DNA of 29,006 nt. Source: Haplomitrium mnioides. Its lineage: Eukaryota; Marchantiophyta; Haplomitriopsida; Calobryales. The stretch spans positions 1 to 29,006 of the forward strand of contig JBNGIS010035991.1 of assembly GCA_049999725.1 (NCBI GenBank). The letters are read 5' to 3'. How positions within the stretch are numbered: the first letter of the stretch is position 1; each line of letters begins with the position of its first letter. Made by a program: the position numbers and the translations under genes. The notes beneath the pieces were generated by a model. It was not told the DNA's origin and searched no databases. It saw only the letters and a list, made by a program, of their open reading frames with translations. Shown here piece by piece: positions 10,607 through 19,700 of the stretch.

Positions 10607-10684
10607 TGTCACTAACGTGGTTGGAGCCGTAACTCTTTTCCGACAGAGTTTCCCCCGATTAAGGGCTAACTTAGTGTTTCGAGA

Positions 10685-10695
10685 CCTTTTATGGG
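10685..10695 (-). promoter_or_regulatory. TATA-like box of LTR copy A
   Basis: CCCATAAAAGG on the minus strand lies about 78 bp before the 3' end of the LTR. The sequence around it (GCAAAGCCCCTCCCATAAAA) is the same in copies A, B and C, while most of the LTR is diverged between A/B and C. This is consistent with the promoter and predicts a start about 25-35 bp downstream, so R plus U5 would be only around 50 bp. Confidence 0.65.
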
Positions 10696-12479
10696 AGGGG
10701 CTTTGCACCGAATGGACCCCAACTTCTGCTTACCAGATAGTAAAGACTACACAACACTCTACAACACCCAAACACAACACCTCCAATGCCCACAAATGAT
10801 GGTCACACCCTTTCTTTAGGCCTTAACCTCGAAAAGTGCGACTAGGAAGACAAGGGACGATCAGACAGAGCATCTAATTCTTGGCTACAGTGGCCTCTTA
10901 GGAAGCCTTGGTTGATTTGTGGTTGCCTTACGATCTTGGCCACTAGCCCACGATTGCCTCAACAACCCACTTGCTCATACACATCCATTTCCTCAAACCA
11001 CCCACGAAAAGATTGTAATGCTGCTGAACCACTTTGTCTTATAATTCCAGAGTCCAGAACTGGACCCAATCACTTTGTTATACAAAAGAGAGCAGGTCCC
11101 AGTATTCAATTATCACACTTACAATGTGGTTAGTCCTACCTCCCCCTGTCTAGGGTGTCCTCAAGATTGGACAAATGAAATGCATGCCTTCTAAAACTAA
11201 GAATATCATAGAACTACAAACAGAACACAAATCTAAACAACACACGGAAACAGGGAAACACTGATACTTGCACACTGCCCTGTCAACAACACAACCTTCT
11301 TCCACTTCTCAAGAACTGATCAATCCTCTTTTAGCTCCCATCAGCCACTCCAGTTCTCCTCCAATCTTTCAACCACCCAACCTGAGTCAGATAGTTTTTC
11401 AACTTCCCTCGCGAGAAGCCTTGAATTTACTTCCTCAGGCTTGGAAGAGGATTTCTTTAACTTCCACCTCTGGAAGATAGTCCCCACGATTGCTGGCCAC
11501 CCACTCCATCTTGAGCTTCGACTGGATATTCTATGCAACGTGCAGGCACTAACATAGCCACTCCTCTCTTGGCTCCACTTGAGAATTATGATCAGAAACG
11601 CCCCCAAACGCTCTTAGGATTGATGCTCTTGCACAGAGGAAGTTGAGACGACCCCAAGACCCCCCTTGGCAACCTCCCACAAATTCAAGTTGATAGACTC
11701 TCTTCAAATTCACTTGGCGATCCACCTTTGAATGCTTGGTTCACGTACAATGATGAGTCCACCTGGATTGCCTGAGACTCTAGAGCCCCCACGCTAAGCG
11801 ATTCTCAGTGCCTCTCTAGTCCACCTCCACCTCTGCTGGTCTCCTTGCACGAGTCCACTCCCCACACGTGAATCTTGGCTGGAATCTCTCCTCTCTCTCT
11901 CTCCCTCGTTGCCTCTTCCTCTTGAGTTTGGTCTCCCACTCTCAATTTTGCATGAACAACAACCCCTTCAATCTGGCAGCGATCCCAGCTATACCCCCCA
12001 TGCAGCCCACGTCCCCCCCCCAACGAATTCTTGATCAAGATCCCATTTTTCCTCCTCGCTGGACTTGGTTGTTTTTCTCGTTGGCCTCTATTTCTTAACA
12101 AGCTGACACCTCGCAGCCAGCCCGCGTTTAACGGTCATCTTGTGAAGCCTTCAGAGGAGGATTTTGGGAGAAGGCTTGGCTGAGCTCTGCCTTCGATTTG
12201 TAGCGCTCTCCTTTGCAAATTTTTGATCAAGATCGCCTCGCCGCTGACCTCATTAGCAGACCCATAGCAATCTTGATTCAATTCTTTTGAAGCATTAGTT
12301 TGAGCGCAGACCCGAAGTAGTTGTCGGGGAGGTCTTTCCGTAGAGAAATCCGAAGAGATTTACCAGGAGAGGATTGGATTCGTAGGTCGACCCCGCAGAT
12401 TGGCTACCCATTACATCTCGTGGGCTGATTCTTAATTTTTCCTTGATTCTCCTCGTTGCCATGCCCTCGCGATCACCCG

Positions 12480-12760
12480 CAGACCCCCACAAGTTGCCAT
12501 GCTTCTGCAAGTGCTCACGGACCCCCGCGAGCTGCCACGTGTCCGCAAACTCCCTTGAAACCCCGCCGTCAATCTTCGGAACTTCGCCGTCGCTCTAGGA
12601 ACACCACAAGTTGCTATGTGTCTGCAAACTCCCTCGGAACCCCGCCGTTGCTCTTCGGAATCTTGTCGTCGCTCTTTGGAACTTTGCCGTCGCCCTCGGA
12701 ACACCATAGGTCGCCACGTGTCCTGCCTTCCACGTCATCCACACCGCGTCGTCCAACGCC
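12480..12760 (-). repeat. Tandem modules with G-box/ABRE motifs in LTR A
   Basis: A 38-bp unit starting GACCCCCGC occurs at 12482 and 12520. Units of about 20 bp (GGAAC...CGTCGCC) follow between 12580 and 12700. GCCACGTG, whose reverse complement CACGTGGC is the classic ABRE/G-box, lies at 12534-12541 and 12713-12720, with degenerate versions between. Copy B has one more 38-bp unit and one more 20-bp unit. Confidence 0.8.
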
Positions 12761-13089
12761 GCCCCGCAAAGGGGTAGGCGGACCGTCGCATTAACCGGAT
12801 TCCGCAGTTGACCCATCGCTAACCTACAAGAACCCTCAGACCACCTCTGAACGCCAAGTCATCCGTCAAACAATTCACTCGTCTAGTAAGAATGGTACCT
12901 TTGGTCGCTGCTTCGAAACCCGCTCGCCATAAGAACTGAGGCTTCCTTTGCTTAACTCTTCACTCTACTTGATATTAGAACTATGGCAGACTCCCCGTGG
13001 ATCCCCTTCGAACTTTCAGCGTGCCCCGTCAAACTTTCGTCCTTGCCAATGCCAAAACTACGATAGATCACCATTTTGGCTGATGGTCC

Positions 13090-13370
13090 CTTGCTTCTTC
13101 TTCTGGCCGGATCGTCGCTTCATAGCGTTTTCACCATTTCTTGATCTTCCCCTCGCCATATTGTCGATGAATCACCTTTTTGCTATCTTGATCTTCTCTT
13201 GGCCAGAACTTTGTTTGATCACCTTTTCGGCTCTCTTGATCTTGTTCTGGCCGGATTGTTGATGGATTGCCCTTCGGCAGTTCGTTGCTTGCTTCTTCCT
13301 CTGGCTGGAACTTTGCCTGATCACCTTTTTGGCCCCCTTGATCTTGTTCCGGCCGGACCCTCGATATATC
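13090..13370 (-). repeat. About 48-bp tandem array in LTR A
   Basis: The word TTGATCTT recurs at 13141, 13188, 13236 and 13338, that is at 47, 48 and about 2x51 bp, each time with 'GATCACCTTTTTGG' and 'CCGGA' words in between. The same array is present in copy B (19440-19700) and, reshaped, in copy D (6290-6610). Confidence 0.75.
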
Positions 13371-13581
13371 GTTGTTCCGCAACCTCCTTGTCACAAGAAC
13401 TAAGTGCGCCATAAACTCCCGTCGAACTTTCATATCTTACCTTGTCGAACTTTCCACCGCTCCGCCGATTCAACGATAGATCATCATTTTGCCTCTCATT
13501 CATTGGTCCCCACTTCTGCTTCCCGTCGGATCCCCGTTAAGAGGTCTCCCTACTTAGAGAGGTTGTCGGAACCCACTTAAC

Positions 13582-13593
13582 TGGGGCGCCCCA
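13582..13593. repeat. 12-bp palindrome TGGGGCGCCCCA
   Basis: A perfect palindrome followed by CTTAGGGAGG. A second one, TGGGGATCCCCA, lies at 14036-14047 and is conserved in copy B at 20364-20375. Each sits in the pattern TTAACTGGGG..CCCCA. Confidence 0.75.
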
Positions 13594-14879
13594 CTTAGGG
13601 AGGTTGAACCTCGTTAAGCCTTGCGAGACCCACCAAGTTTTTGTTGAGGTTCCGCGGACACCCGGGAACTGCCACATGTCTCCGAATCCCGTGACGTACG
13701 TTGGGGCTGCCACGTTTCCGCATCACCCCCACGGAGTCCCTCAGATCCAAAACTAGGATAGATTGCCGCTTCGCCCTTCTCGATTAGCCTCACAGTTGCC
13801 TTAAGAAATCCTCCATGCTACCGAAATAGTGACCAATCTTTGCTTCGTCAATCGTCGCTTTGCCTTTCCCGCTTAGCCTTTAAGGGATCCTCTTTTCCGC
13901 CGGAATAGTGATAAGTTGCCTCTTCGTCAGTCGTTGCTTCGATAATCCCTGTTTCGCCATCACTTCAGACCCCCCTTTGCGGATCTCTGTTAAGTGGGGA
14001 ACCCATGTAGGGAGGCTGATTGGATCCTTTTTAACTGGGGATCCCCATGTAGGGAGGCTGGATCCCGTCGAACTCTTCGGACCTGTAGGAGCTGCCACGT
14101 CCTCTGACGGATTCCGTGAAGCGTGCGAGGGCCGCCACGTTTCCGCAGACATCTTCGGACTCCTCGGACCTCTTCCTTCATTTTGATTCTTTGCCTCGAT
14201 CGCCTTCCTCTGGTCCAATTGCATCATGTGGCTTCCGATTGTGGAGCGCCTCCTTCTCTTCTCTCTTGGACAACCCATCGCGGGGCCTCATCTTCCTTGA
14301 GTTCATCCGACTGCCTCCTCCTCACCTGTCTTCGCCTGCTGCATGATACTTAGTTCGTCGTTTGTTGCCACTGGGCAGGTCCTCGCAATGTTGGGACCTC
14401 CAATCCAGTTGCATGATGGCCATCTGCATGCCTCTGACCGGACTCCCCCTCACCTTCACCTCGTGGCTCTTCTTGTGACTTCCCCTTCATGTGGTTCCTC
14501 CGCTTGAGTGATGCTGATCTCCCTCTGCAGATCTCTCTTTGCTAATTTCCCTCTGATGGTCTCCCTCTGACGATCGTCCTCTAATGAGAATTGCTGCAAG
14601 TCCCTTTGATCTCCTTGCTAGCCTTCTTCCTTGACTCATCTGAATTCCACAGGGCTCTCCCTTGCATTTGCAGGATCCATGACATTCATTGAGGAAAGCA
14701 GAAAAGGAAGGAAGAGAAGGGAAAGGGGAAACAGTAGAGAGGTGCAGGATTGTGACAACAACACTAAAGCAATAAAATGTAGCAACACACAGCAGGCTAA
14801 CACGAAATGATGGAATCAACCAGGCTAAGAAGCTCAGAATTTACAAAAAATGAAAAAACTCAGACACACCCGACCGACA

Positions 14880-14896
14880 TAACTCCCCTTTTAATT
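14880..14896 (-). promoter_or_regulatory. Polypurine tract of the non-autonomous element
   Basis: On the minus strand the interior ends AATTAAAAGGGGAGTTA immediately before the TG of the 3' LTR; the core AAAAGGGGAG is at 14883-14892. This is the expected primer for plus-strand DNA synthesis. The pol-bearing element has the identical 17 bases before its LTR at 23615-23631. Confidence 0.85.
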
Positions 14897-15322
14897 GTGC
14901 AGCGACCCCGTAAACACCTTCCTCCTTCTGGTCTTCTTGGCCTCCTCATGGCCGCCGCTCTGACTTCCCTTGTTGGGGCCTTTAGTCAAGCTTGTCACCA
15001 ATGCCATGTACAAAACCCCACTCACCCAATAAAAGATTGAAAATGATAGGACAGCCAAACCAACGATCCTACGCTATCATGATGGCTAATTCTGGCATGG
15101 ATCCCATACGAAAGATGAGTCAGCATATTCTGGTTCAGACTGGATACCTGCCCAGATCTGCAGCCCTCATGGCAGCCACCTTCCCTTCCTCTTTTTCAAG
15201 CCACTCTGCTGGCCTTTCTCGTGCCACTTTGGGGACAACACAAAGAATCCCCCAAAAGGTAACCCAACAAAACAAGAACAAACAACAACACTACACATGA
15301 CTGGTGTGGAAACAAAACAAAA
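14897..15322 (-). other. Non-coding interior between gag relic and polypurine tract
   Basis: The part nearest the polypurine tract (about 14897-15000) matches, as reverse complement, the region 23512-23614 of the pol-bearing element (for example GGGGTCGCTGCACAATTAAA and AGAGCGGCGGCCA). The rest (15000-15322) has no recognised coding content and no match elsewhere in the window. Confidence 0.7.
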
Positions 15323-16198
15323 CTATACAAGGGCTCGTGCCATTAGGCTGCTCTTCATATCTTCCTCTGTGTTGAGCCGACTTTCGCAAAGGCTTGAGGT
15401 TAGCTCCCCTGGGGAGGTTGGCCATTTTTCCGCATTATCCACTTCCTCCACTAGCTGGTGTTGAGTTTCAACATCAGATGGTTGCTGGCCTTCAATGCTG
15501 TACCCATCTAACTCCAATAACCTCTATTGTCCCACTTGATGAGGATCTTCTTTAGTTGCACATGGTGGCTGGTCTTGGAGGCTGCCACTAGTCAAATCAA
15601 AATTGAAGAGCCCCTCTTTTAATGCCTGCTCCAGGTCTGCTCCAATCCGGTCCTCCTCTTCATCTCGTGGGTGCACTACAGCCTCAACATGTCGTTGGTC
15701 TTCACATTGGCCATTGTGTAAGCTGTCGGTGGGGCACTCCCCTTTTAAGACCTGCTCTTGCTCTGCCTCTCTTGGGTCTTCTTCTGCAAGCCTGCTTTCG
15801 TCAAAAAGGGACATGGCAGCTTCCCACTCCTCTTTTAAGACGTGCTCTTGGTCTGTCCCAGCCGGCTCTTTTGGTTCAAGCCTGGACTCACTTGGAAGGG
15901 CAGGGTTCCACTCCCCTTTTAGGTCTGACTCAAGGTTAGACCAGCAACAGTCCTCCTTGAATTCTTCGTTTATGGGGTGGGCCTCTCTCTCTAGTGTGTT
16001 CTTGGTTGTGGCAGGGCAGCTTGCCTTCTCCTCTAGGTCTTCATCTACACCAACCAGCTCTAAGGCAGAGTTTGTAACCTCTACCTCATTGCTGAATTCC
16101 ATATCTGCATTCAGTTGGCTAGATTCAAACTTGAAATCTGCACTCGTTAGGACCGTTCGATCGGCTTGATCTTGTGCTGGTCCCTCTGTCACATTTGT
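15323..16198 (-). pseudogene. Acidic, internally repeated tail of the gag-like protein
   Basis: This frame follows the gag-like frame in phase after a TAG at 16199-16201, runs 222 codons to a TAG at 15524-15526, and continues in phase to another TAG at 15323-15325. It is rich in Glu, Asp, Ser and Gln. A degenerate module recurs: LKGEW, LKEEW, LKGEC and LKEGL at about residues 91, 119, 149 and 191 of the 222-codon part, with SESRLEPKEP, DESRLAEEDP and CESRLNTEED following three of them. There is no protease or zinc-knuckle motif. I know no named family like this. It may be a scaffold or capsid-tail region, or a lineage-specific accessory segment. The stops could be decay or, less likely, sites of readthrough. 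Confidence 0.6.
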
Positions 16199-16660
16199 CT
16201 AGTACCCATTGAGTTGATCCTCTCCCTCCTCTGACTCTTGACATCTTCGGTTGTTCCTCCGATGTCTGCGTTGAGAATGGTGCTTACTCTTCTTTTCATT
16301 GGCTGCCTTCACTGTCTTGGATGGCGCTGACCCTTTCCCCTCACATGTCTCACATATCTGGGCCTCTTGAACTGCCTCCCAGAAACATGTGGGCTTGGTC
16401 ACCTCCATCCATTCTCTCTCTTTTCTCCTCAATGCTACCATGAACCAGCTAAACTGCATATCTGAGGTGGGCTGCCATAGGAGCTGTACAACCAGCTCAT
16501 TGAACCTGTCCAAGAAGGTGAGCACTGACTCACCTCTTTTTTTTTGAGCTAGTCTAGCTGGGTGAGAATCTCACTCTCCTCAAGCTCCATCAGACATTGA
16601 CCCTTGAACTCCTCCTAAGGTTTCAAGACATAGAGAGCGGGTGAGTTATACTAGGTACGT
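16199..16660 (-). pseudogene. Decayed gag-like (retrotransposon capsid) coding region
   Basis: The frame at 16525-16199 reads FLDRFNELVVQLLW, then FSWFMVALRRKEREWMEV, then FWEAVQEAQICE, which fits the helical core of the plant Ty3/gypsy capsid (retrotrans_gag) domain. It ends in a basic stretch (KKSKHHSQRRHRRNNRR) in place of a CCHC knuckle. Further upstream the coding sense continues in another phase (CLMELEESEILTQLD and NSPALYVLKP), interrupted by TAGs at 16549, 16615 and 16651. The phase change falls at a run of nine A's on the minus strand (plus 16537-16545). The capsid would package the RNA. This copy is dead. Confidence 0.65.
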
Positions 16661-16720
16661 GCTTCTCCTCTCAACTCGGGAAAACCAGCATCGCTTTGAA
16701 TGCTGCCTCATTGTTGGTTC

Positions 16721-16738
16721 TTTATTTATTTATTTATT
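16721..16738. repeat. TTTA microsatellite
   Basis: Four and a half TTTA units, followed by a pyrimidine-rich stretch to 16754. It lies in the untranslated leader of the non-autonomous element, between the primer-binding site and gag. Confidence 0.85.
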
Positions 16739-16847
16739 CTTTCTTTTTCTTTCTGGTGCTAGGCTGCTCCCATAATTCCAAAATTCCTTTCCTTGCTCCA
16801 ATGTTTACTCAATGAATTACTGCAAGGTGGCTTTCCAGAATTCTTTT

Positions 16848-16865
16848 GTCCCGCCGTGATCGCCA
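16848..16865 (-). promoter_or_regulatory. Putative primer-binding site
   Basis: On the minus strand TGGCGATCACGGCGGGAC begins 11 bases after the ACA end of the 5' LTR. It starts with TGG, as a site complementary to a tRNA CCA end should, and resembles in form the TGGCGCC... sites of plant gypsy elements. The matching tRNA cannot be named from this sequence alone. The 11-base gap is longer than usual, so a small insertion may have occurred. Confidence 0.55.
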
Positions 16866-16954
16866 AAAAATTGTAATGTCACCCCCGTGGTCGGAGCAGT
16901 AACTCTTTTCCAATAGTGTTTCCCCCGATTAAGGGCTAACTTAGTGTTTCGAGA

Positions 16955-16965
16955 CCTTTTATGGG
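16955..16965 (-). promoter_or_regulatory. TATA-like box of the 5' LTR (copy B)
   Basis: CCCATAAAAGG on the minus strand, about 78 bp before the LTR end at 16877, is identical to copies A and C. This is the copy that would start the genomic RNA of the non-autonomous element. Confidence 0.65.
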
Positions 16966-18739
16966 AGGGGCTTTGCACCGAATGGACCCCAACTTCTGCT
17001 TACCAGACAGTAAAGATTGCACAACACTCCACAACACCCAAACACAACACCTCCAATGCCCATAGATGCTGGTCACACCCTTTCTTCAGGCCTTAACCTC
17101 GAAAGATGCTACTAGGAAGACAAGGGACGATCGGACAGAGCATCCGATTCTTGGCTGCAGTAGCCTCTTGGGAAGCCTTGGTTGATTCGTGGTTGCCTTA
17201 CGATCTTGGCCACTAGCCCACGATTGCCTCAACAACCCACTTGCTCATATACATCCATTTCCTCAAACCACCCACGAAAAGACGGTAATGTTGCTGAACC
17301 ACTTTGTCTTATAATTCTGCAGTCCAGAACTGGACCCAATCACTTTGTTATACAAAAAGGAGCAGGTCCCAGTATTCAATTATCACACTTACAATGTGGT
17401 TAGTCCTGCCTCCCCTTGTCCAGGGTGTCTTCAGGATTGGACAAATGAAATACAGGCCTTCTAAAACTAAGAATATCACAGAACTACAAACAGAACACAA
17501 ATCTAAACAACACACGAAAACAGTGAAACACCGATACTTGTACACTGCTCTGTCAACAACACAACCTTCATCCACCTCTCAAGAACCAATCAATCCTCCT
17601 TCAGCTCCCATCACCCACTCCAGTTCTCCTCCAATCCTTCAGCCACCCAACCTCAATTGAATAGTTTTTCAACTTCCCTCACGAGAAGCCCTGAATTTAC
17701 TTCCTCAGGCTTGGAAGAGGATTTCTTTAACTTCCACCTCTAGAAGACAGTCCCCACAACTGCTGGCCACCCACTCCACCTTGATCTTTGACTATATATT
17801 CTATGCAACGTGCATGCACTAACACATCCACTCCTCTCTTGGCTCCACTTGAGAATTATGATCAGAAACGCCCCCAAGCGCCCATAGGATTGATGCTCTT
17901 GCACAGACGAAGCTGAAACGACCCCAAGACCCCCCTTGACAGCCTCCCACAAATTCAACTCGATAGACTCCCTTCAAATTCACTTGGTGATCCACCTTTG
18001 AATGCTTGGTTCACCTGCAACGATGAGTCCACCTAGATTGCTTGAGACTCTAGAGCCCCCACGCTCAGCGATTCTCAGCGCCCCTCCAGTCCACCTCCAC
18101 CCCCGTTGGTCTCCTTGCACGAGTCCACTCCCCATACGTGAATCTTGGCTGGAATCTCTCCTATCTCCCTCGTTGCCTCTTCCTCTCGAGTTTGGTCTCC
18201 CACTCTCAATTTTGCATGAACAACAACCCCTTCAATCTGGCAGCGATTCCAGCTATACCCCCCATGCAGCCCGCGTCCCCCCCAACGAATTCTTGATCAA
18301 GATCCCATTTTTCCTCCTCGCTAGACTTGGTCGTTTTTCTCATTGGCCTCTGTTTCTTGACAAGCTAACACATGGCAGCCAGCCCGCGTTTAACGATCAT
18401 CTTGTAAAGCCTTCAGAGGAGGATTTTTGGCGAAGGCTTGGCTGAACTCTGCCTTCAATTCGTAGCGCTCTCCTTTGCAAATTTTCGATCATGATCGCCT
18501 CGCCGCTGGCCGCATCAGCAAACCTGTAGCAATCCTGATTTGATTCCTTTGAAGCATTAGTTTGAGCATAGACTTGAAGTAGATGTCGGGGAGGTCTTTC
18601 CGCATAGAAATCCGAAGAGATTTACTAAGAGAGGATTGGATTCGTAGGTCGATCCTGCAGATTGGCTACCCGTCGCATCTCGCGGGCTGATTCCTAATAT
18701 TTCCTTGATTCTCCTCGTTGCCATGCCCCCGCGATCACC

Positions 18740-19080
18740 CGTAGACCCCCGCAAGCTGCCATGCTTCCACAAGCGCTCACGGACCCCCGCCAACTGCCAC
18801 GTATCCGCAAGCGCTCATGGACCCCCGCCAGCTGCCACGTGTCCGCAAACTCCCTCAGAACCCCGCCGTCAATCTTCAGAACTTCATTGTCACCCTCGGA
18901 ACCTCGCCGTCGCTCTTGAAACACCACAGGTTGCCACGTGTCCGCAAACTCCCTCGGAACCCCGTCGTCACTCTTCGAAATCTCGTCGTCGCTCTTCGGA
19001 ACTTCGTCGTCGCCCTCGGAACTTCGTCGTCACCCTCGGAACACCACAAGTCGCCACATGTCCTGCCTTCCACGTCATCC
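18740..19080 (-). repeat. Tandem modules with G-box/ABRE motifs in LTR B
   Basis: 38-bp units start at 18744, 18782 and 18820, and 20-bp units (GGAACTTCGTCGTCGCCCTC) follow with GGAAC near 18998, 19018 and 19038. GCCACGTG occurs at 18834-18841 and 18933-18940, with another at 20001-20008 outside the array. In element orientation these read CACGTGGC, the consensus for bZIP ABRE/G-box binding in plants. Confidence 0.8.
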
Positions 19081-19439
19081 ACACCGCGCTGTCCGACGCC
19101 GCTCCTCAAAAGGGTAGGCGGAACGTCACATTGACCGGATTCCGTAGTTGACCCGTAGGAACCCTCGGACCATCGTTGAACACCACGTCATCTGTAAAAC
19201 AATTCACTCGCCTAGTAAGAATAATACCTTTGGTCGCCGCTTCGGAACTCGCTCGCCATAAGAACTGAGGCTTCCTTCGCTTAACTCTTCACTTTTCTTG
19301 ATATAAGAACTATGGCAAACTCCTCATGGATCCCCTTCGAACTTTCAGTGCGCCCCGTCGAACTTTCGTCCTTGCCAATTCCAAAACTGCGATAGGTCAC
19401 TCTTTTGGTTGATGGTCCCTTGCTTCTTCTTCTGGTCGG

Positions 19440-19700
19440 ATCGTCGCTTCATCGCCTTTTCACAATTTTTTGATCTTCCTCTGGCCATATTGTCGATGAA
19501 TCACCTTTTTGCTATCTTGATCTTCCCTTGGCCGAAACTTTGTTTGATCACCTTTTCGGCCCTCTTGATCTTGTTTTGGCCGGATTGTTGATGGATTGCC
19601 CTTTCGGCAGTTTGTTGCTTACTTCTTCCTCTGGTCGGAACTTCGCTTGATCACCTTTTTGGCCCCCTTGATCTTGTTCCGGCTGGACCCTCAATATATC
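19440..19700 (-). repeat. About 48-bp tandem array in LTR B
   Basis: This is the same array as at 13090-13370 of copy A, with the same word order (TTGATCTT, GATCACCTTTT, GGCCGGA). It was therefore present in the element before insertion. Confidence 0.75.

Larger units (their letters stand above)
10607..14879 (-). repeat. 3' LTR of the non-autonomous element (copy A)
   Basis: In element orientation it starts TGTCGGTCGGGTGTG directly after the polypurine tract and ends ...GTGACA. It is 4273 bp long and matches copy B (16877-21220) along its whole length. Landmarks in plus coordinates are a TATA-like box at 10685-10695, a G-box and 38-bp/20-bp array at 12480-12760, a 48-bp array at 13090-13370, palindromes at 13582 and 14036, and a purine-rich stretch at 14690-14750. 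Open frames inside are unrelated between strands and are not conserved as proteins. Confidence 0.95.

Noticed and set aside
13880-14278. 132-codon minus-strand frame inside LTR A
   Set aside because: The matching part of LTR B is broken differently and the frame is not kept, so it is not evidence of an LTR-encoded protein.
15603-16169. 188-codon plus-strand open frame rich in Ser
   Set aside because: It is the exact antisense of the acidic gag tail, whose minus-strand reading is in phase with the gag-like frame and has repeat modules.
18002-18445. 147-codon plus-strand frame inside LTR B
   Set aside because: It lies antisense to the element and the same sequence in LTR A is split by stops; no protein-level conservation is visible.
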